Shown here: positions 9,338 through 20,648 of the stretch, one piece after another
Position numbering within the stretch: position 1 is the stretch's first letter
Layout: the number at the start of each line of letters is the position of its first letter
From: Brevundimonas diminuta 470-4
GTDB taxonomy: Bacteria > Pseudomonadota > Alphaproteobacteria > Caulobacterales > Caulobacteraceae
Length of the DNA: 64,000 nt
Reading direction: 5' to 3'
Assembly: GCA_000318405.1 (NCBI GenBank)
Contig: KB291764.1
Location: 27,594-91,593, forward strand
Made by a program: the position numbers and the translations under genes
Notes under the pieces: generated by a model
Told to the model about the DNA's origin: nothing
Database searches by the model: none
Seen by the model: the letters and a program-made list of their open reading frames with translations, nothing else

Positions 9338-10897
9338 TCAGGCGCCCTTCAATTCATCCTCGACCCGCTTCTGGATCGTCACATAGTCAGTCTTGCCGGT
9401 GCCCAGGACGGGGATGCTGTCGACCTTGATGATCCGTTTCGGCACCGCCAGTTCGGGCGCGCCGTTTTCTCTAGCCTATTCCGTCAACTGAGCGGTCTCG
9501 GCTCCCGCGACGTCTGTGACCAGCACCAGGCGCTCGCCCTTCTTGCTGTCAGGGATGGCGATTACGGCGTGGTGGCCGGTCGGCCAGACCGCGCCCGCCA
9601 TGCCTTCGACCGCCGTCAGGGACACCATCTCGCCGCCGATCTTGGCGAACCGCTTCACTCGCCCAAGGATGGTGATGTAGCCCTCGGCGTCGACGTCGAC
9701 GATGTCGCCCGTGTCGTGCCAGCCGTCGGCCAGAGGCTCCAGATTGTCCGGGTCGTTCGGCGAGATATAGCCTTCCATCACGTTCGGCCCGCGCAGGAAC
9801 AGGCGGCCGCCGACCTCAATGCCCTCGACCGGTTCGATCCGGTACTCCATGCCCGGCAGGATCTGGCCCACCGTGCCCGGCCGGTTGCGGTCGGGATGGT
9901 TCACGGCCACGACCGGCGCCGTTTCGGTGGCGCCGTAGCCTTCCAGCAGGGTCAGGCCGCCGAACTTGGCGTCGAAGGCGGCGCGGGTTTCTTCACGGAC
10001 CTTCTCGGCGCCCGCCACGGCGAACTTCAGGGTGGCGAAGTCGCCCGGCTCGGCCACGCGGGCGTATTGGTTCAGGAAGGTGTCGGTGGCGAACAGGATC
10101 GACGCCTTCACCTGGGGCAGCAGGTCGGTGATCTGCTTGGCGTGCAGCGGCGACGGGTATTCAAACGCCTTCAACCCCTGCAACAGCGGCAGCAGCACCC
10201 CGCCGGTCAGGCCGAAGCAGTGGAAGGTCGGCAGCGGGTTGAACATGACCCAGTCGGGATCCAGATCGATGTGGGCCGCCACCTGACGTGCGTTGGCGAC
10301 CAGATTCTTCTGGCTCAGCACCACCCCCTTGGGCGCGCCGAAGCTGCCCGAGGTGAACAGCACGACACCCGCCGAATCCGGATCCGTCTTCACGCGAAAA
10401 CGCTTGGGCGCCATGCCCGCGCTGAGGCCGTACAGCTTGTCGGCCAGGCCGATGGTCTTGCGGATGTCGTCCAGCCAGACGATCTCGGCGACCTCGCTCA
10501 GGCCCTCCATCAGATCGTCCAGCTTGGCCTGGGTCACGAAGCGCTTGGCCGACAGGATTTTCTTCACGCCCGCCGTCTTCAGCGCCGCCTTCAGATTGGC
10601 CTCGCCCGAGGTGAAGTTCAGCATGACCGGCACGCGGCCGAAGGCGTGAAGGGCGAAGAACGTCACCACCACGCCCGCGCTGGACGGCAGCAGCACGCCG
10701 ACGCGCTCGCCCGGTTTCGTCAGCCTGGCGATCTTGCGACCCAGCACGAAGGCGGCGCGGATCAGGCCCGTATAGGTCAGAGGGTGGCGATCCTGGTCCT
10801 CCAGAATCTCCTTGTCGCCGTAGCGGGCGCGCGCATCGACCAGCGCGTCAAACAGCGTTTCTTCATAGACCGCAGGGTCCAGGGCCGCTCGCAGCAA
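9338..10897 (-). pseudogene. Acyl-ACP/acyl-CoA synthetase (Aas-like AMP-ligase) with an in-frame amber stop
   Basis: An adenylate-forming acyl ligase. The start is TTG at 10897, preceded by a strong AAGGAGG 6 nt upstream. The first open segment (to 9476) encodes 473 residues with the P-loop-like VVLFTSGSFGAPKGVVLS, the motif EGYGATETAPV and HDTGDIVDV. A TAG codon at 9476-9478 then interrupts the frame. Reading through it in the same frame continues with ARENGAPELAVPKRIIKVDS and PVLGTGKTDYVTIQKR to a TGA at 9338. That is exactly the normal family C-terminus, including the catalytic A10-type lysine (GTGK). The enzyme is therefore either a recent nonsense pseudogene, a readthrough product, or the result of a base-call error. 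No indel is needed to explain it. Confidence 0.85.
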
Positions 10898-11109
10898 GCA
10901 CGTCCTCCTTCAGAGAGCTCTGGTGCGGCTCTCCTGGTTAAGAGGCCGGAACCTAGTGACGCAAGGGCGCCTTGAAAAGATGCGTAACGTCGCGTGAGGC
11001 TGTTCCGATGCCGGACTGAAACCGTCTGTGCCTTGCGTTTGCCCCCCGGAAGTCCGACATAGCCTCAAGAATTGGGACGCCTTCCGAAACAGGAGCCAGA
11101 CCGGCGGCG

Positions 11110-12084
11110 ATGGTCACGCTTATCGACACCCTGCAGAAGAAGCCGTCCGAGCTTCGTCACCCTGAAAAGCAGAACCGCCCGGAATCGGCGGTTCTGAAAA
11201 AGCCGGACTGGCTGCGCGTAAAGGCGCCCGGCTCGGGCCAGTACAACGCGACTAAGGACATCGTTCGCTCCAAGGGGCTGGTGACGGTCTGTGAAGAGGC
11301 TGCCTGCCCGAACATCGGCGAGTGCTGGAGCCAGAAGCACGCCACCCTGATGATCATGGGCGACACCTGCACGCGGGCCTGCGCCTTCTGCAACGTCAAG
11401 ACCGGCCTGCCGCAGCCGCTGGACCCGGAAGAGCCCGCCAAGGTCGGTCTGGCCGTGGCCCAGATGGGCCTGAACCACGTCGTCATCACCTCGGTGGACC
11501 GCGACGACGTGTCGGACGGCGGCGCCGCCCACTTCGCCGAGGCGGTGCGCCAGATCCGCCTACAGGCGCCGAACACCACGGTCGAGATCTTGACGCCAGA
11601 CTTCCTGCGCAAGGACGGCGCGGCCGAGGTGATGATCGACGCCACGCCCGACGTCTTCAACCACAACCTTGAGACGGTTCCGCGCCTGTATCTGAAGATT
11701 CGGCCGGGCGCCCGCTACTTCCACTCCCTGCGCCTGCTGCAGATGGTCAAGGAGCGCGACCCGAACCAGTTCACCAAGTCCGGCATCATGGTCGGCCTGG
11801 GCGAGACCAAGGAAGAGGTCATGCAGGTGATGGACGACATGCGCTCCGCAGGCGTCGACTTCATCACCATCGGCCAGTACCTGCAGCCGACGCGCAAGCA
11901 CGCCCCGATCGACCGCTTCGTCACGCCTGAAGAGTTCAAGGCCTATGAGGCGATCGCGCGGGCCAAGGGCTTCCTGATGGTGTCGTCCTCGCCGCTGACG
12001 CGCTCGTCGCACCACGCGGGCGACGACTTCGCCCGGCTGAAGGCGGCGCGCGAGGCTCAGCTGTCGTCCCGGAACGGCCGCTGA
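11110..12084 (+). CDS. lipA: Lipoyl synthase
   Basis: Radical-SAM enzyme that inserts two sulfurs into octanoyl groups on E2 and H proteins. It has the N-terminal auxiliary cluster motif [13 protein letters not shown] (three Cys) and the radical-SAM motif [10 protein letters not shown] (CxxxCxxC), plus the C-terminal [12 protein letters not shown] typical of LipA. It has 324 residues, a normal size. It supplies the cofactor needed by the pyruvate dehydrogenase subunits encoded 5-8 kb downstream. It is followed after 4 bp by the COQ10-like gene, a common alphaproteobacterial pairing. Confidence 0.97.
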   Translation: MVTLIDTLQKKPSELRHPEKQNRPESAVLKKPDWLRVKAPGSGQYNATKDIVRSKGLVTVCEEAACPNIGECWSQKHATLMIMGDTCTRACAFCNVKTGLPQPLDPEEPAKVGLAVAQMGLNHVVITSVDRDDVSDGGAAHFAEAVRQIRLQAPNTTVEILTPDFLRKDGAAEVMIDATPDVFNHNLETVPRLYLKIRPGARYFHSLRLLQMVKERDPNQFTKSGIMVGLGETKEEVMQVMDDMRSAGVDFITIGQYLQPTRKHAPIDRFVTPEEFKAYEAIARAKGFLMVSSSPLTRSSHHAGDDFARLKAAREAQLSSRNGR

Positions 12085-12088
12085 TCCT

Positions 12089-12541
12089 TTGGCCGTCCAT
12101 CGCGTAACGCGCATTCTGCCCTATGCGCCGGAACAGCTCGCCGCCCTGGTGGCGGACGTGCGCGCCTATCCCGACTTCGTGCCGTGGATCACCTCCATGC
12201 GTGTCTGGAACGTGCGCGACGAGGCGCCGGGCGTACATCTGCTAGACGCCGAGGCCGGCGTCGGCTTCGCCTTCCTGACCGAGAAGTTCTCGACCTGGGT
12301 GCGCCATGACGTCCATGCGCCCAAGGTCGAGGTCGGCCTGATCCGCGGCCCGTTCAAACACCTGAAGAATCGCTGGGAGTTCCATCCGCACCCCCAGGGG
12401 ACGCGACTGGAATTCTTTATCGACTTCGCCTTCAAGTCGCGCATGCTGGACATGATGCTTCAGGCGAACTTCGACCGAGCGGTCGACAAGCTGATCCAGT
12501 GTTTCGAGGGCCGCGCCAAGGCCCTGTACGGCAAGAGGTAG
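12089..12541 (+). CDS. COQ10/RatA-type START-domain (polyketide cyclase) protein
   Basis: A 150-residue single-domain SRPBCC/START protein that begins with TTG at 12089, 4 bp after lipA. Family marks are VTRILPYAPEQLAALVADVR and YPDFVPWI near the N-terminus, and FFIDFAFKSRMLDMML near the C-terminus. Homologues bind ubiquinone (mitochondrial COQ10) or are annotated as RatA ribosome-association toxin. In this lipA-linked alphaproteobacterial context a ubiquinone-binding or chaperone role is more likely, by inference. Confidence 0.85.
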   Translation: MAVHRVTRILPYAPEQLAALVADVRAYPDFVPWITSMRVWNVRDEAPGVHLLDAEAGVGFAFLTEKFSTWVRHDVHAPKVEVGLIRGPFKHLKNRWEFHPHPQGTRLEFFIDFAFKSRMLDMMLQANFDRAVDKLIQCFEGRAKALYGKR

Positions 12542-12545
12542 GACC

Positions 12546-13667
12546 ATGGGCGCGCCTTTCGACTTCGATGCGACGGTCGTGGGCGCGGGGGCTGTGGGAC
12601 TGGCCTGCGGGCGGGCGTTGTCGCGGCGCGGACTGACGGTGCTGGTGCTGGAGAAGGAGCCGCACATCGGTCAGGGCGTCTCCTCGCGCAATTCCGAGGT
12701 GATCCACGGCGGGCTCTATTATCCAACCGGCTCGCTGAAGGCGCAGTTCTGCGTCGAAGGGCGACGCGCCCTCTATGACTTCCTGGAAAGCCGCAAGGTC
12801 GATCACTGGAAGTGCGGCAAGCTGGTCGTGGCGACCGAGGAAGCCGAGGTCGAACGCATCGAGGCCATCTTCCAGCAGGCCGTGACCAATGGCGTCGAAA
12901 ATCTTGAGCATCTGACCGGCGCGCAGGCGCGGGCGCTGGAGCCGGAGTTGAACGCCCACGCCGCCATCCTGTCGCCCGAGAGCGGCGTGTTCGACAGCCA
13001 CGGCTACATGCTGGCGCTACAAGGCGAGATCGAGGACGCGGGCGGCGCGGTCGTGATCTCGGCCCCGTTCGAAGGGGCCGAAAGCCTGTCGGGCGGCGGC
13101 TTTTCCATCCGCGTGGGCGGGGAGGGGGGGATGACCGTGACCAGCCGCCTTCTGGTCACGGCGCCCGGCCTTTCGGCTCAGGAGGTCGCGGCGCGTATCG
13201 AGGGTTATCCGGCGACGGATATCCCCGCGCGCCATCTGGGCAAGGGAATCTATTTCCGCCTGACGGGAGCAGCGCCGTTCAACCGTCTGATCTATCCGCC
13301 GCCGATTCCCGGCGCGCTGGGCACCCATTACCGCAAGGATCTGGGCGGGCAGGGCGTGTTCGGTCCCGATCTGGCCTATGTCGAGACCGAGGACTATTCC
13401 GTCGATCCGGCCAAGGCGGACGAGTTCGCCCGCTACATCCGCCGCTTCTGGCCGGGCGTGACGGTCGAGCGGCTGACGCCCGACTACGCCGGCATCCGGC
13501 CTAAGCTGCACGGGCCGGGCGAGCCGCAGCCGGATTTCCAGCTTCATGGCGCGGCGAATCACGGAATCGAGGGGCTGATGGCGCTTTTCGGCATCGAAAG
13601 CCCCGGCCTCACCAGTTCGCTGGCCATCGGCGAGGCCGTGGCCCAAAGCCTGACGGCAAGAGTTTGA
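12546..13667 (+). CDS. FAD-dependent oxidoreductase, L-2-hydroxyglutarate oxidase-like
   Basis: DAO-family flavoprotein of 373 residues. The FAD dinucleotide motif is VVGAGAVGLACGRALSRRG near residue 10, with the adenine-binding Glu at LVLEKE. The segment GVSSRNSEVIHGGLYYPTGS is characteristic of the L-2-hydroxyglutarate dehydrogenase/oxidase (LhgO/L2HGDH) group. The C-terminus contains GIESPGLTSSLAIGEAVA, a second family mark. It probably transfers electrons to quinone at the membrane. It lies 4 bp after the COQ10-like gene, so lipA, the START protein and this gene form one operon. Exact substrate is inferred. Confidence 0.8.
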   Translation: MGAPFDFDATVVGAGAVGLACGRALSRRGLTVLVLEKEPHIGQGVSSRNSEVIHGGLYYPTGSLKAQFCVEGRRALYDFLESRKVDHWKCGKLVVATEEAEVERIEAIFQQAVTNGVENLEHLTGAQARALEPELNAHAAILSPESGVFDSHGYMLALQGEIEDAGGAVVISAPFEGAESLSGGGFSIRVGGEGGMTVTSRLLVTAPGLSAQEVAARIEGYPATDIPARHLGKGIYFRLTGAAPFNRLIYPPPIPGALGTHYRKDLGGQGVFGPDLAYVETEDYSVDPAKADEFARYIRRFWPGVTVERLTPDYAGIRPKLHGPGEPQPDFQLHGAANHGIEGLMALFGIESPGLTSSLAIGEAVAQSLTARV

Positions 13668-13815
13668 CGCCCATTGGAACTGACGGTTCCGGGGGCCTTG
13701 AAATCGGCTGCGTCTTCATGCATAAGCCCGGCCTCGCGTGGCGGCTCTTATCGGGGGGCCGCCGCTGTTGTTTTCGCGTCTTCACCGGCGCACCGACTTA
13801 GAGATTGAGACGGAC

Positions 13816-13998
13816 ATGGCCGTTCCGAAGCGCAAAACTTCCCCCTCGCGTCGCAACATGCGTCGCGCTCATGACGCCCTGGGCGCCAACACCTATGTCG
13901 AAGACAAGGACACCGGCGAACTGCGTCGTCCGCACCACATCGACCTGAAGACCGGCATGTACAAAGGCCGTCAGGTCCTGACCCAGCAGGAAGACTAA
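13816..13998 (+). CDS. rpmF: 50S ribosomal protein L32
   Basis: Sixty-residue basic protein of the large ribosomal subunit, chosen from the ATG at 13816 ([20 protein letters not shown]). The longer open frame back to 13738 is not part of L32. It is the zinc-less alphaproteobacterial type, with [16 protein letters not shown] at the C-terminus. A strong hairpin terminator follows 40 bp after the stop. Confidence 0.97.
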   Translation: MAVPKRKTSPSRRNMRRAHDALGANTYVEDKDTGELRRPHHIDLKTGMYKGRQVLTQQED

Positions 13999-14038
13999 GT
14001 CTTTCGGGTCTGACCGGCTTCGGCCGGACGAAAGTTTT

Positions 14039-14067
14039 GACGGCGCGCGATGTCATCGCGCGCCGTT
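14039..14067 (+). terminator. Rho-independent terminator after rpmF
   Basis: The inverted repeat ACGGCGCGCGATG / CGCGCGCCGT with a 4-7 nt loop is followed by TTTTC. It lies 40 bp after the rpmF stop and before the next lipoprotein gene, consistent with intrinsic termination. Confidence 0.75.
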
Positions 14068-14110
14068 TTCGTGCGTTATGAACGGCATGTGCAAGACAGG
14101 AGCGCCTTTC

Positions 14111-14716
14111 ATGATCCGCAACGCCGTCCTCAGTTCCGTCGCCCTGTTGGCCTTGGCCGCCTGCAACGCGCCGGAAACCGCCAGAACGCCTGAAGCCGAG
14201 ACGCCTGCTTCTGCACCTACGGACCTGGCGGCCGCTGCGGATGTTCTGACGCCTCAGGGTTATGGACCGCTGCGAATCGGCATGACGCAGGCCGAGGTGG
14301 ACGCCGCCGTCGGCTCCCCTCCCGCAAACGCCGCCGACGCCGAGCCTGCGGAATGCCGCCAGTATCAGCCGCCGCGCGGCCCCAAGGGCGTTCTGGTCAT
14401 GCTGGAAAAGGGCGTCCTGACGCGCCTGACCGCCATCAAGGGGGCGGATGTGAAGACCGAAAACGGGATCGGCGTCGGCTCCGAAGGCGAACAGGTGAAG
14501 ACGCTCTATGGCGCCGCCGCCGAAGTGACGCCCCACAAGTATCAGGATGCGCCCGCCGCCTATGTCACTGTCTGGCCGGGCAGGCGCGACCTGTTGAACA
14601 CCCACGTCATGGACGCCGCCGCGCGCGGCCTGCGCTTCGAGATCGGTCAGGACGGCAAGGTCGCCTTCATCCATGCGGGCGGCCCCAGCATCCAGTATGT
14701 CGAGGGATGTTCCTGA
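14111..14716 (+). CDS. Predicted lipoprotein of unknown function
   Basis: A 201-residue exported protein from the ATG at 14111 (MIRNAVLSSVALLALAAC). The lipobox LAAC gives a diacylated Cys at about residue 18, so it is probably tethered to the outer membrane or periplasmic face. A low-complexity Pro/Ala/Glu linker is followed by a globular part beginning YGPLRIGMTQAEVDAAVG. That phrase occurs in many small periplasmic domains of the SmpA/BamE-like kind. One Cys pair is visible (AECRQYQ and the terminal VEGCS). No specific function can be assigned. Confidence 0.7.
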   Translation: MIRNAVLSSVALLALAACNAPETARTPEAETPASAPTDLAAAADVLTPQGYGPLRIGMTQAEVDAAVGSPPANAADAEPAECRQYQPPRGPKGVLVMLEKGVLTRLTAIKGADVKTENGIGVGSEGEQVKTLYGAAAEVTPHKYQDAPAAYVTVWPGRRDLLNTHVMDAAARGLRFEIGQDGKVAFIHAGGPSIQYVEGCS

Positions 14717-14756
14717 TCGCGGAGCGGCGGTTGGAGATTCCGCACGGTCGGGCTAA

Positions 14757-16076
<1,320 letters not shown>

Positions 16077-16100
16077 GCCTCATCACGAAGATGTGCCGGG

Positions 16101-16130
16101 CGCCGCCTCCGAACCTCGGGGGCGGCGTTC
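16101..16130 (+). terminator. Hairpin terminator after enolase
   Basis: A GC-rich stem (GCCGCCTCCGA / TCGGGGGCGGC) with a three-base loop lies 25 bp after the eno stop. Only a short T-containing tail (GTTCGCAATT) follows, so termination may be partial. Confidence 0.5.
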
Positions 16131-16217
16131 GCAATTACGGCCAAGCTACGGTTCGTTAGGCATTTTCGGTCACTGATGGCTCACCGTGTTTGTGCGCGCT
16201 CAGAAGGAGCGTCCGTT

Positions 16218-16550
16218 GTGCCCGAGCAGATGAAGCCATACCTGCCGACCGTGCTGTTGCTGCTGCTGATCGCCTATCTGGGCGTTCAGGCCCTGACGGG
16301 TGAGCGCGGCCTGCTAAGCGGTTCAGAACGCGATGCTTTATTGTCCAAGCGTCAGTCCCAGCTTACGCGCCTGAATGAGCAGCGCCAGGATCTGGAAGTG
16401 CGGGTCCGCTATCTGCGCACCGAGAGCCTTTCTAAGGATCTGCTGGAAGAGCGGGCGAGGGCGGTGATCGGCTTCGCCGACCCGCGTGACTACGTTGTCC
16501 GGCTGAACGGTCCCGCAGCCCGCGCCCCCGAGGCGACCCGCGCCTCCTGA
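16218..16550 (+). CDS. ftsB: Septum formation initiator FtsB/DivIC
   Basis: Bitopic cell-division protein that bridges FtsL and FtsQ. I chose the GTG at 16218 because AGAAGGAG lies 8 nt upstream. The frame itself is open back to 16176. The 110-residue product has a short cytoplasmic N-terminus, one membrane segment (LPTVLLLLLIAYLGVQAL) and a periplasmic coiled coil (SKRQSQLTRLNEQRQDLEVR). The conserved ARAVIGFADPRDYVV follows. It lies between eno and the pdh operon, as in related genomes. Confidence 0.88.
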   Translation: MPEQMKPYLPTVLLLLLIAYLGVQALTGERGLLSGSERDALLSKRQSQLTRLNEQRQDLEVRVRYLRTESLSKDLLEERARAVIGFADPRDYVVRLNGPAARAPEATRAS

Positions 16551-16663
16551 ACTATTGTTACAGCATAGCCGGCCGCTTTGCGTTTCGGGAACGAAGGCTG
16601 CTAAAGCCCCTTTCCGTAACGATAAGAGTCCCTGATACAGGGGTGTAAGCCGGGAGATGCCGG

Positions 16664-17692
16664 ATGGCGAAAGCCGCCGCTCAGAAAACCTCGCCCAGCG
16701 CGGGCGACAAGATTCCGAACACGCCTCAGGCTTCCAAGGAAGACCTGCTGCGTTTCTATCGCGAGATGGTCCTGATCCGACGCTTTGAAGAGCGCGCGGG
16801 CCAACTCTACGGCATGGGCCTGATCGGGGGCTTCTGCCACCTGTACATCGGTCAGGAAGCCGTGGCCGTCGGCGTTCAGGAAAGCGTCAAGCAGGGTTAC
16901 GACAAGATCATCACCGGCTATCGCGACCACGGCCACATGCTGGCTGCGGGCATGGATCCCAATGAGGTCATGGCCGAACTGACCGGCCGCATCGGCGGCT
17001 CGGCGCGCGGCAAGGGCGGGTCGATGCACATGTTCGACGTGCCGACCGGCTTCTACGGCGGCCACGGCATCGTCGGCGCCCAGGTGGCGCTGGGCACCGG
17101 CCTGGCCTTTGCGGGCAAGTATCGCGGCGACGATTCCGTCAGCTTCGTCTACTTCGGCGACGGCGCGGCCAACCAGGGTCAGGTCTACGAGAGCTTCAAC
17201 ATGGCCCAGCTGTGGAAGCTGCCGGCCATCTACATCATCGAGAACAACCAGTACGCCATGGGCACGAGCATCGAACGCTCGTCCTCGACGACGGAACTGT
17301 ATCAGCGCGGCGCCAGCTTCGGCATTCCGGGCGAACAGGTCGATGGCATGGACGTGCTGGCCGTGCGCGACGCCGCCGCCCGCGCCGTGGCTCGCGCCCG
17401 CGCCGGCGAAGGCCCCTACATCCTTGAAGTGAAGACCTACCGCTATCGCGGCCACTCCATGTCCGATCCGGCCAAATACCGGACCAAGGAAGAGGTGGAC
17501 GAGGTCAAGAAGACCCGCGACCCGATCGACCATATCAAGATGCTTCTGGCCGCCGCCAAGGCGACCGAAGAAGAGCTGAAGGCGATCGACAACGAAGTGA
17601 AGGCCATCGTGGCCGAAGCTGTGCAGTTCGCTCAAGAGAGCCCTGAGCCGGATCCGTCCGAGCTCTACACCGACGTCTACGTGGAGGCCTGA
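16664..17692 (+). CDS. pdhA: Pyruvate dehydrogenase E1 component, alpha subunit
   Basis: Thiamine-diphosphate-dependent decarboxylase subunit of the pyruvate dehydrogenase complex, 342 residues. The ThDP motif begins GDGAANQGQVYESFN and ends IENNQYAMG. The phosphorylation-loop-like YRYRGHSMSDPAKYR is typical of alpha2beta2 E1. It is the first gene of a six-gene operon with pdhB, a small ORF, pdhC, a peroxidase and lpdA. The pdhB start is 3 bp downstream. Confidence 0.96.
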   Translation: MAKAAAQKTSPSAGDKIPNTPQASKEDLLRFYREMVLIRRFEERAGQLYGMGLIGGFCHLYIGQEAVAVGVQESVKQGYDKIITGYRDHGHMLAAGMDPNEVMAELTGRIGGSARGKGGSMHMFDVPTGFYGGHGIVGAQVALGTGLAFAGKYRGDDSVSFVYFGDGAANQGQVYESFNMAQLWKLPAIYIIENNQYAMGTSIERSSSTTELYQRGASFGIPGEQVDGMDVLAVRDAAARAVARARAGEGPYILEVKTYRYRGHSMSDPAKYRTKEEVDEVKKTRDPIDHIKMLLAAAKATEEELKAIDNEVKAIVAEAVQFAQESPEPDPSELYTDVYVEA

Positions 17693-17695
17693 TAC

Positions 17696-19051
17696 GTGAC
17701 GGACATTCTGATGCCGGCGCTGTCCCCCACGATGGAAGAGGGCACGCTGACCAAGTGGCACATCAAGGCTGGCGACGTCGTGTCGGCCGGTCAGGTGATC
17801 GCCGAGATCGAAACCGACAAGGCGACGATGGAAGTCGAAGCCGTCGATGAAGGCGAAGTCCTCGAAATCCTGGTGGCCGAGGGCTCCGAAGGCGTGAAGG
17901 TCAATACTCCGATCGCGCGTCTGGCCGGCGAAGACGGCGCTGCTGCGCCTGCGCCCAAGGCCGAGGCCGCTGCGGCCGCCGCCCCTGAGGCCAAGGCCGA
18001 AGACGCGCCTGCCGACGCTCCAGTGAAGCCCAAGGTCGAACTTCGCGACCCGGAAATTCCGGCCGACGCCAAGCTGGTGAAGACGACCATCCGCGACGCC
18101 CTGCGCGACGCCATGGCCGAAGAAATGCGCCGGGACGAAAACGTCTTCCTGATGGGCGAGGAAGTCGCTCAGTACCAGGGGGCCTATAAGGTCAGCCGCG
18201 ACCTGCTGCAGGAATTCGGCGACCGCCGCGTTGTCGACACCCCGATCACCGAGCACGGCTTCGCCGGCCTGGGCGTTGGCGCAGCTTTCTCGGGCCTGAA
18301 GCCGATCGTGGAGTTCATGACGTGGAACTTCGCCATGCAGGCGATCGACCACATCATCAACTCGGCGGCCAAGACCCTGTACATGTCCGGCGGCCAGATG
18401 GGCTGTCCGATCGTGTTCCGCGGACCCAACGGCGCCGCCGCCCGCGTGGCCGCTCAGCACAGCCAGGACTATTCCGCCTGGTACGCCCAGATCCCGGGCC
18501 TGAAGGTCGTGGCGCCCTATGACGCCGCCGACGCCAAGGGCCTGTTGAAGGCCGCGATCCGCGACCCGAACCCGATCGTCTTCCTCGAACACGAGATGAT
18601 GTACGGCCTGGAGTTCGACGTTCCGGACGTCGAGGACTACGTCGTGCCGATCGGCAAGGCCAAGGTCCGCCGCGAAGGCACGGACGTCACCATCACGGCG
18701 CACAGCCGCATGGTCGGCTTCGCCCTGCAGGCCGCCGAAAAGCTGGCCGAAGAAGGCGTGTCGGTCGAGGTCGTGGATCTGCGAACCCTGCGTCCGCTGG
18801 ATCACGAGACCATCGTCGAGAGCGTCAAGAAGACCAATCGTCTGGTCTCGGCCGAAGAGGGCTGGGGCCCCATGGGCGTCGGCGCCGAAGTGGTCGCCCG
18901 CGTGATCGAGCACGCCTTCGACTATCTGGACGCCCCGCCGCTGCGCGTGCACCAGGAAGACGTGCCGCTTCCCTACGCCGCCAATCTGGAAGCCCTGTCC
19001 CTGCCGGGCGTCGACAAGATCGTCGCCGCTGTGAAGAAGGTGATGGCGTGA
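17696..19051 (+). CDS. pdhB: Pyruvate dehydrogenase E1 beta subunit with N-terminal lipoyl domain
   Basis: E1 beta of 451 residues starting with GTG. Residues 1-80 are a biotinyl/lipoyl domain with the lipoylated Lys in [15 protein letters not shown]. An Ala/Pro-rich linker (about 85-120) follows, then a transketolase-like E1 beta domain ([40 protein letters not shown]). A lipoyl domain on E1 beta is a known peculiarity of alphaproteobacterial PDH. Its first 80 residues are almost the same as those of PdhC, suggesting duplication of the lipoyl domain within the operon. Confidence 0.95.
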   Translation: MTDILMPALSPTMEEGTLTKWHIKAGDVVSAGQVIAEIETDKATMEVEAVDEGEVLEILVAEGSEGVKVNTPIARLAGEDGAAAPAPKAEAAAAAAPEAKAEDAPADAPVKPKVELRDPEIPADAKLVKTTIRDALRDAMAEEMRRDENVFLMGEEVAQYQGAYKVSRDLLQEFGDRRVVDTPITEHGFAGLGVGAAFSGLKPIVEFMTWNFAMQAIDHIINSAAKTLYMSGGQMGCPIVFRGPNGAAARVAAQHSQDYSAWYAQIPGLKVVAPYDAADAKGLLKAAIRDPNPIVFLEHEMMYGLEFDVPDVEDYVVPIGKAKVRREGTDVTITAHSRMVGFALQAAEKLAEEGVSVEVVDLRTLRPLDHETIVESVKKTNRLVSAEEGWGPMGVGAEVVARVIEHAFDYLDAPPLRVHQEDVPLPYAANLEALSLPGVDKIVAAVKKVMA

Positions 19052-19365
19052 CGGAGGCCGCAGAGTTCGAACTGGCCGTACCGGACAGCGTCGCCGCTGA
19101 CGCCGATGCGGTCGAGCTGCTGCGCATGTGGTGGTCGAACAATGAGCCGGTGATGTCGGTGAAGCCTGCCTTCGCCGACCCCATCAAGTTCGGGGAACTG
19201 CTGGCCTATGCCGCGCGCCACATGGCGCATGGCTACGCCGTGCGTCACGGCCACAATGAGAAGGCCGCCTATGACCGCATCCTTCAAGGGCTCAGCGACG
19301 TGATCAAGGCCGATAACGTCCGCACCGTCGCCGAGCCGGTTTCACCGCAAGCGGGGAACGTCTGA
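19048..19365 (+). CDS. Small DUF5076-like protein in the pdh operon
   Basis: A 105-residue cytosolic protein starting with GTG that overlaps the pdhB stop (GTGA). Its own stop overlaps the pdhC start, so it is translationally coupled on both sides. Visible features are an acidic N-terminus, [19 protein letters not shown] and [15 protein letters not shown] recognise it as resembling DUF5076 proteins found between pdhB and pdhC in Caulobacterales. Its role is unknown, and its position suggests an accessory or regulatory function in PDH assembly. Confidence 0.7.
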   Translation: MTEAAEFELAVPDSVAADADAVELLRMWWSNNEPVMSVKPAFADPIKFGELLAYAARHMAHGYAVRHGHNEKAAYDRILQGLSDVIKADNVRTVAEPVSPQAGNV

Positions 19366-20633
19366 TGACCGATATCCTGATGCCCGCCCTGTCTCCGACG
19401 ATGGAAGAGGGCGTGCTGGCCAAGTGGCACGTCAAGGTCGGCGACACCGTCTCGGCCGGCGACGTGATCGCCGAGATCGAGACCGACAAGGCGACGATGG
19501 AAGTCGAAGCCGTCGATGAAGGTGAAGTGCTTGAAATCCTGGTGCCGGAAGGCTCGGAGGGGGTGAAGGTCAATACGCCGATCGCCCGCCTGTCCGGCGA
19601 CGCCGTGGCGCCCGCGCCCAAGAAGGCTGACGCCCCGGCAGAGACGCCGAAGGCCGAAGCGTCCAAGGCGGAGACTCCCAAGGCTGAAGCTGCGCCCGCT
19701 CCCGCCGCGCCGAAGTCCGACGACGGCGGACGCATCTTCGCTTCTCCGCTGGCGCGCCGTCTTGCCGCCCAGGCCGGCCTGGACCTGAAGACCCTCAAGG
19801 GCACCGGCCCGCATGGCCGTATCGTCAAGCGCGACGTGGAAGCCGCGGGCAAGGGCGGCGCTCAACCGGCCGCCGCCGCTACGGCTGCAGCTTCGGCTGA
19901 ACCGCGCAAGGCTCTGTCGCTGGCCCAGATGGGCATTGCGGACGGCACCTACGACCTGATCCCGCTGGACGGCATGAAGAAGGCCGTCGCCCGCCGCATG
20001 GTGGACAGCGTTCAGAACGTGCCGCACTTCCCGCTGTTCATCGACGTCGAGATCGACCAGCTGATGGCCGTCCGCGCCAAGGTCAACAAGATGCTGGAGC
20101 CGCAGGGGGTCAAGGTCTCCGTCAACGACTTCGTCATCAAGGCCGCTGCGCTGGCGCTGAAGATGGTGCCGGAGGCCAACGCCTCCTACACGCCGGAAGG
20201 CATCGCCATGCATCACAACGCCGATGTCTCGATGGCGGTGGCGATCGACGGCGGCCTGATCACGCCGATCATCCGTAAGGCCGAGACCAAGGGCCTGGCC
20301 CAGATCGCGACCGAGTCTAAGGATCTGGCCAAGCGGGCGCGTGAACGCAAGCTAAAGCCGGAAGAGTTCCAGGGCGGCACCTTCTCTGTGTCCAACCTGG
20401 GCATGTTCGGCATCAAGCAGTTCACCTCGATCATCAATGAGCCGCAGGGCTGCATCATGAGCGTGGGCACCGGCGAACAACGCCCGGTCGTCAAGGACGG
20501 CCAACTGGCCGTGGCCACGGTCATGACCGTGACCCTGACCTGCGATCACCGCGTGGTCGACGGCGCGACGGGCGCTCGCTTCCTGCAGGCGTTCAAGCCG
20601 CTGATCGAAGATCCCGTGGCGATGCTGGCGTAA
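19365..20633 (+). CDS. pdhC: Pyruvate dehydrogenase E2, dihydrolipoamide acetyltransferase
   Basis: Core acyltransferase of the PDH complex, 422 residues. It has one lipoyl domain (1-80; Lys in ETDKATMEV) and a Pro/Ala/Lys linker. A peripheral-subunit-binding domain ([20 protein letters not shown]) follows at about 120-155. The catalytic domain contains the active-site motif [16 protein letters not shown] (His and Asp). It is coupled to the small ORF upstream by a one-base overlap. A glutathione peroxidase gene follows after 15 bp. Confidence 0.96.
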   Translation: MTDILMPALSPTMEEGVLAKWHVKVGDTVSAGDVIAEIETDKATMEVEAVDEGEVLEILVPEGSEGVKVNTPIARLSGDAVAPAPKKADAPAETPKAEASKAETPKAEAAPAPAAPKSDDGGRIFASPLARRLAAQAGLDLKTLKGTGPHGRIVKRDVEAAGKGGAQPAAAATAAASAEPRKALSLAQMGIADGTYDLIPLDGMKKAVARRMVDSVQNVPHFPLFIDVEIDQLMAVRAKVNKMLEPQGVKVSVNDFVIKAAALALKMVPEANASYTPEGIAMHHNADVSMAVAIDGGLITPIIRKAETKGLAQIATESKDLAKRARERKLKPEEFQGGTFSVSNLGMFGIKQFTSIINEPQGCIMSVGTGEQRPVVKDGQLAVATVMTVTLTCDHRVVDGATGARFLQAFKPLIEDPVAMLA

Positions 20634-20648
20634 GGGAGCCGAGAGGTC

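Noticed and set aside
16601..18952. 783-codon minus frame opposite pdhA and pdhB
   Set aside because: Antisense to conserved PDH genes; composition is His/Asp/Leu-rich with no family resemblance.
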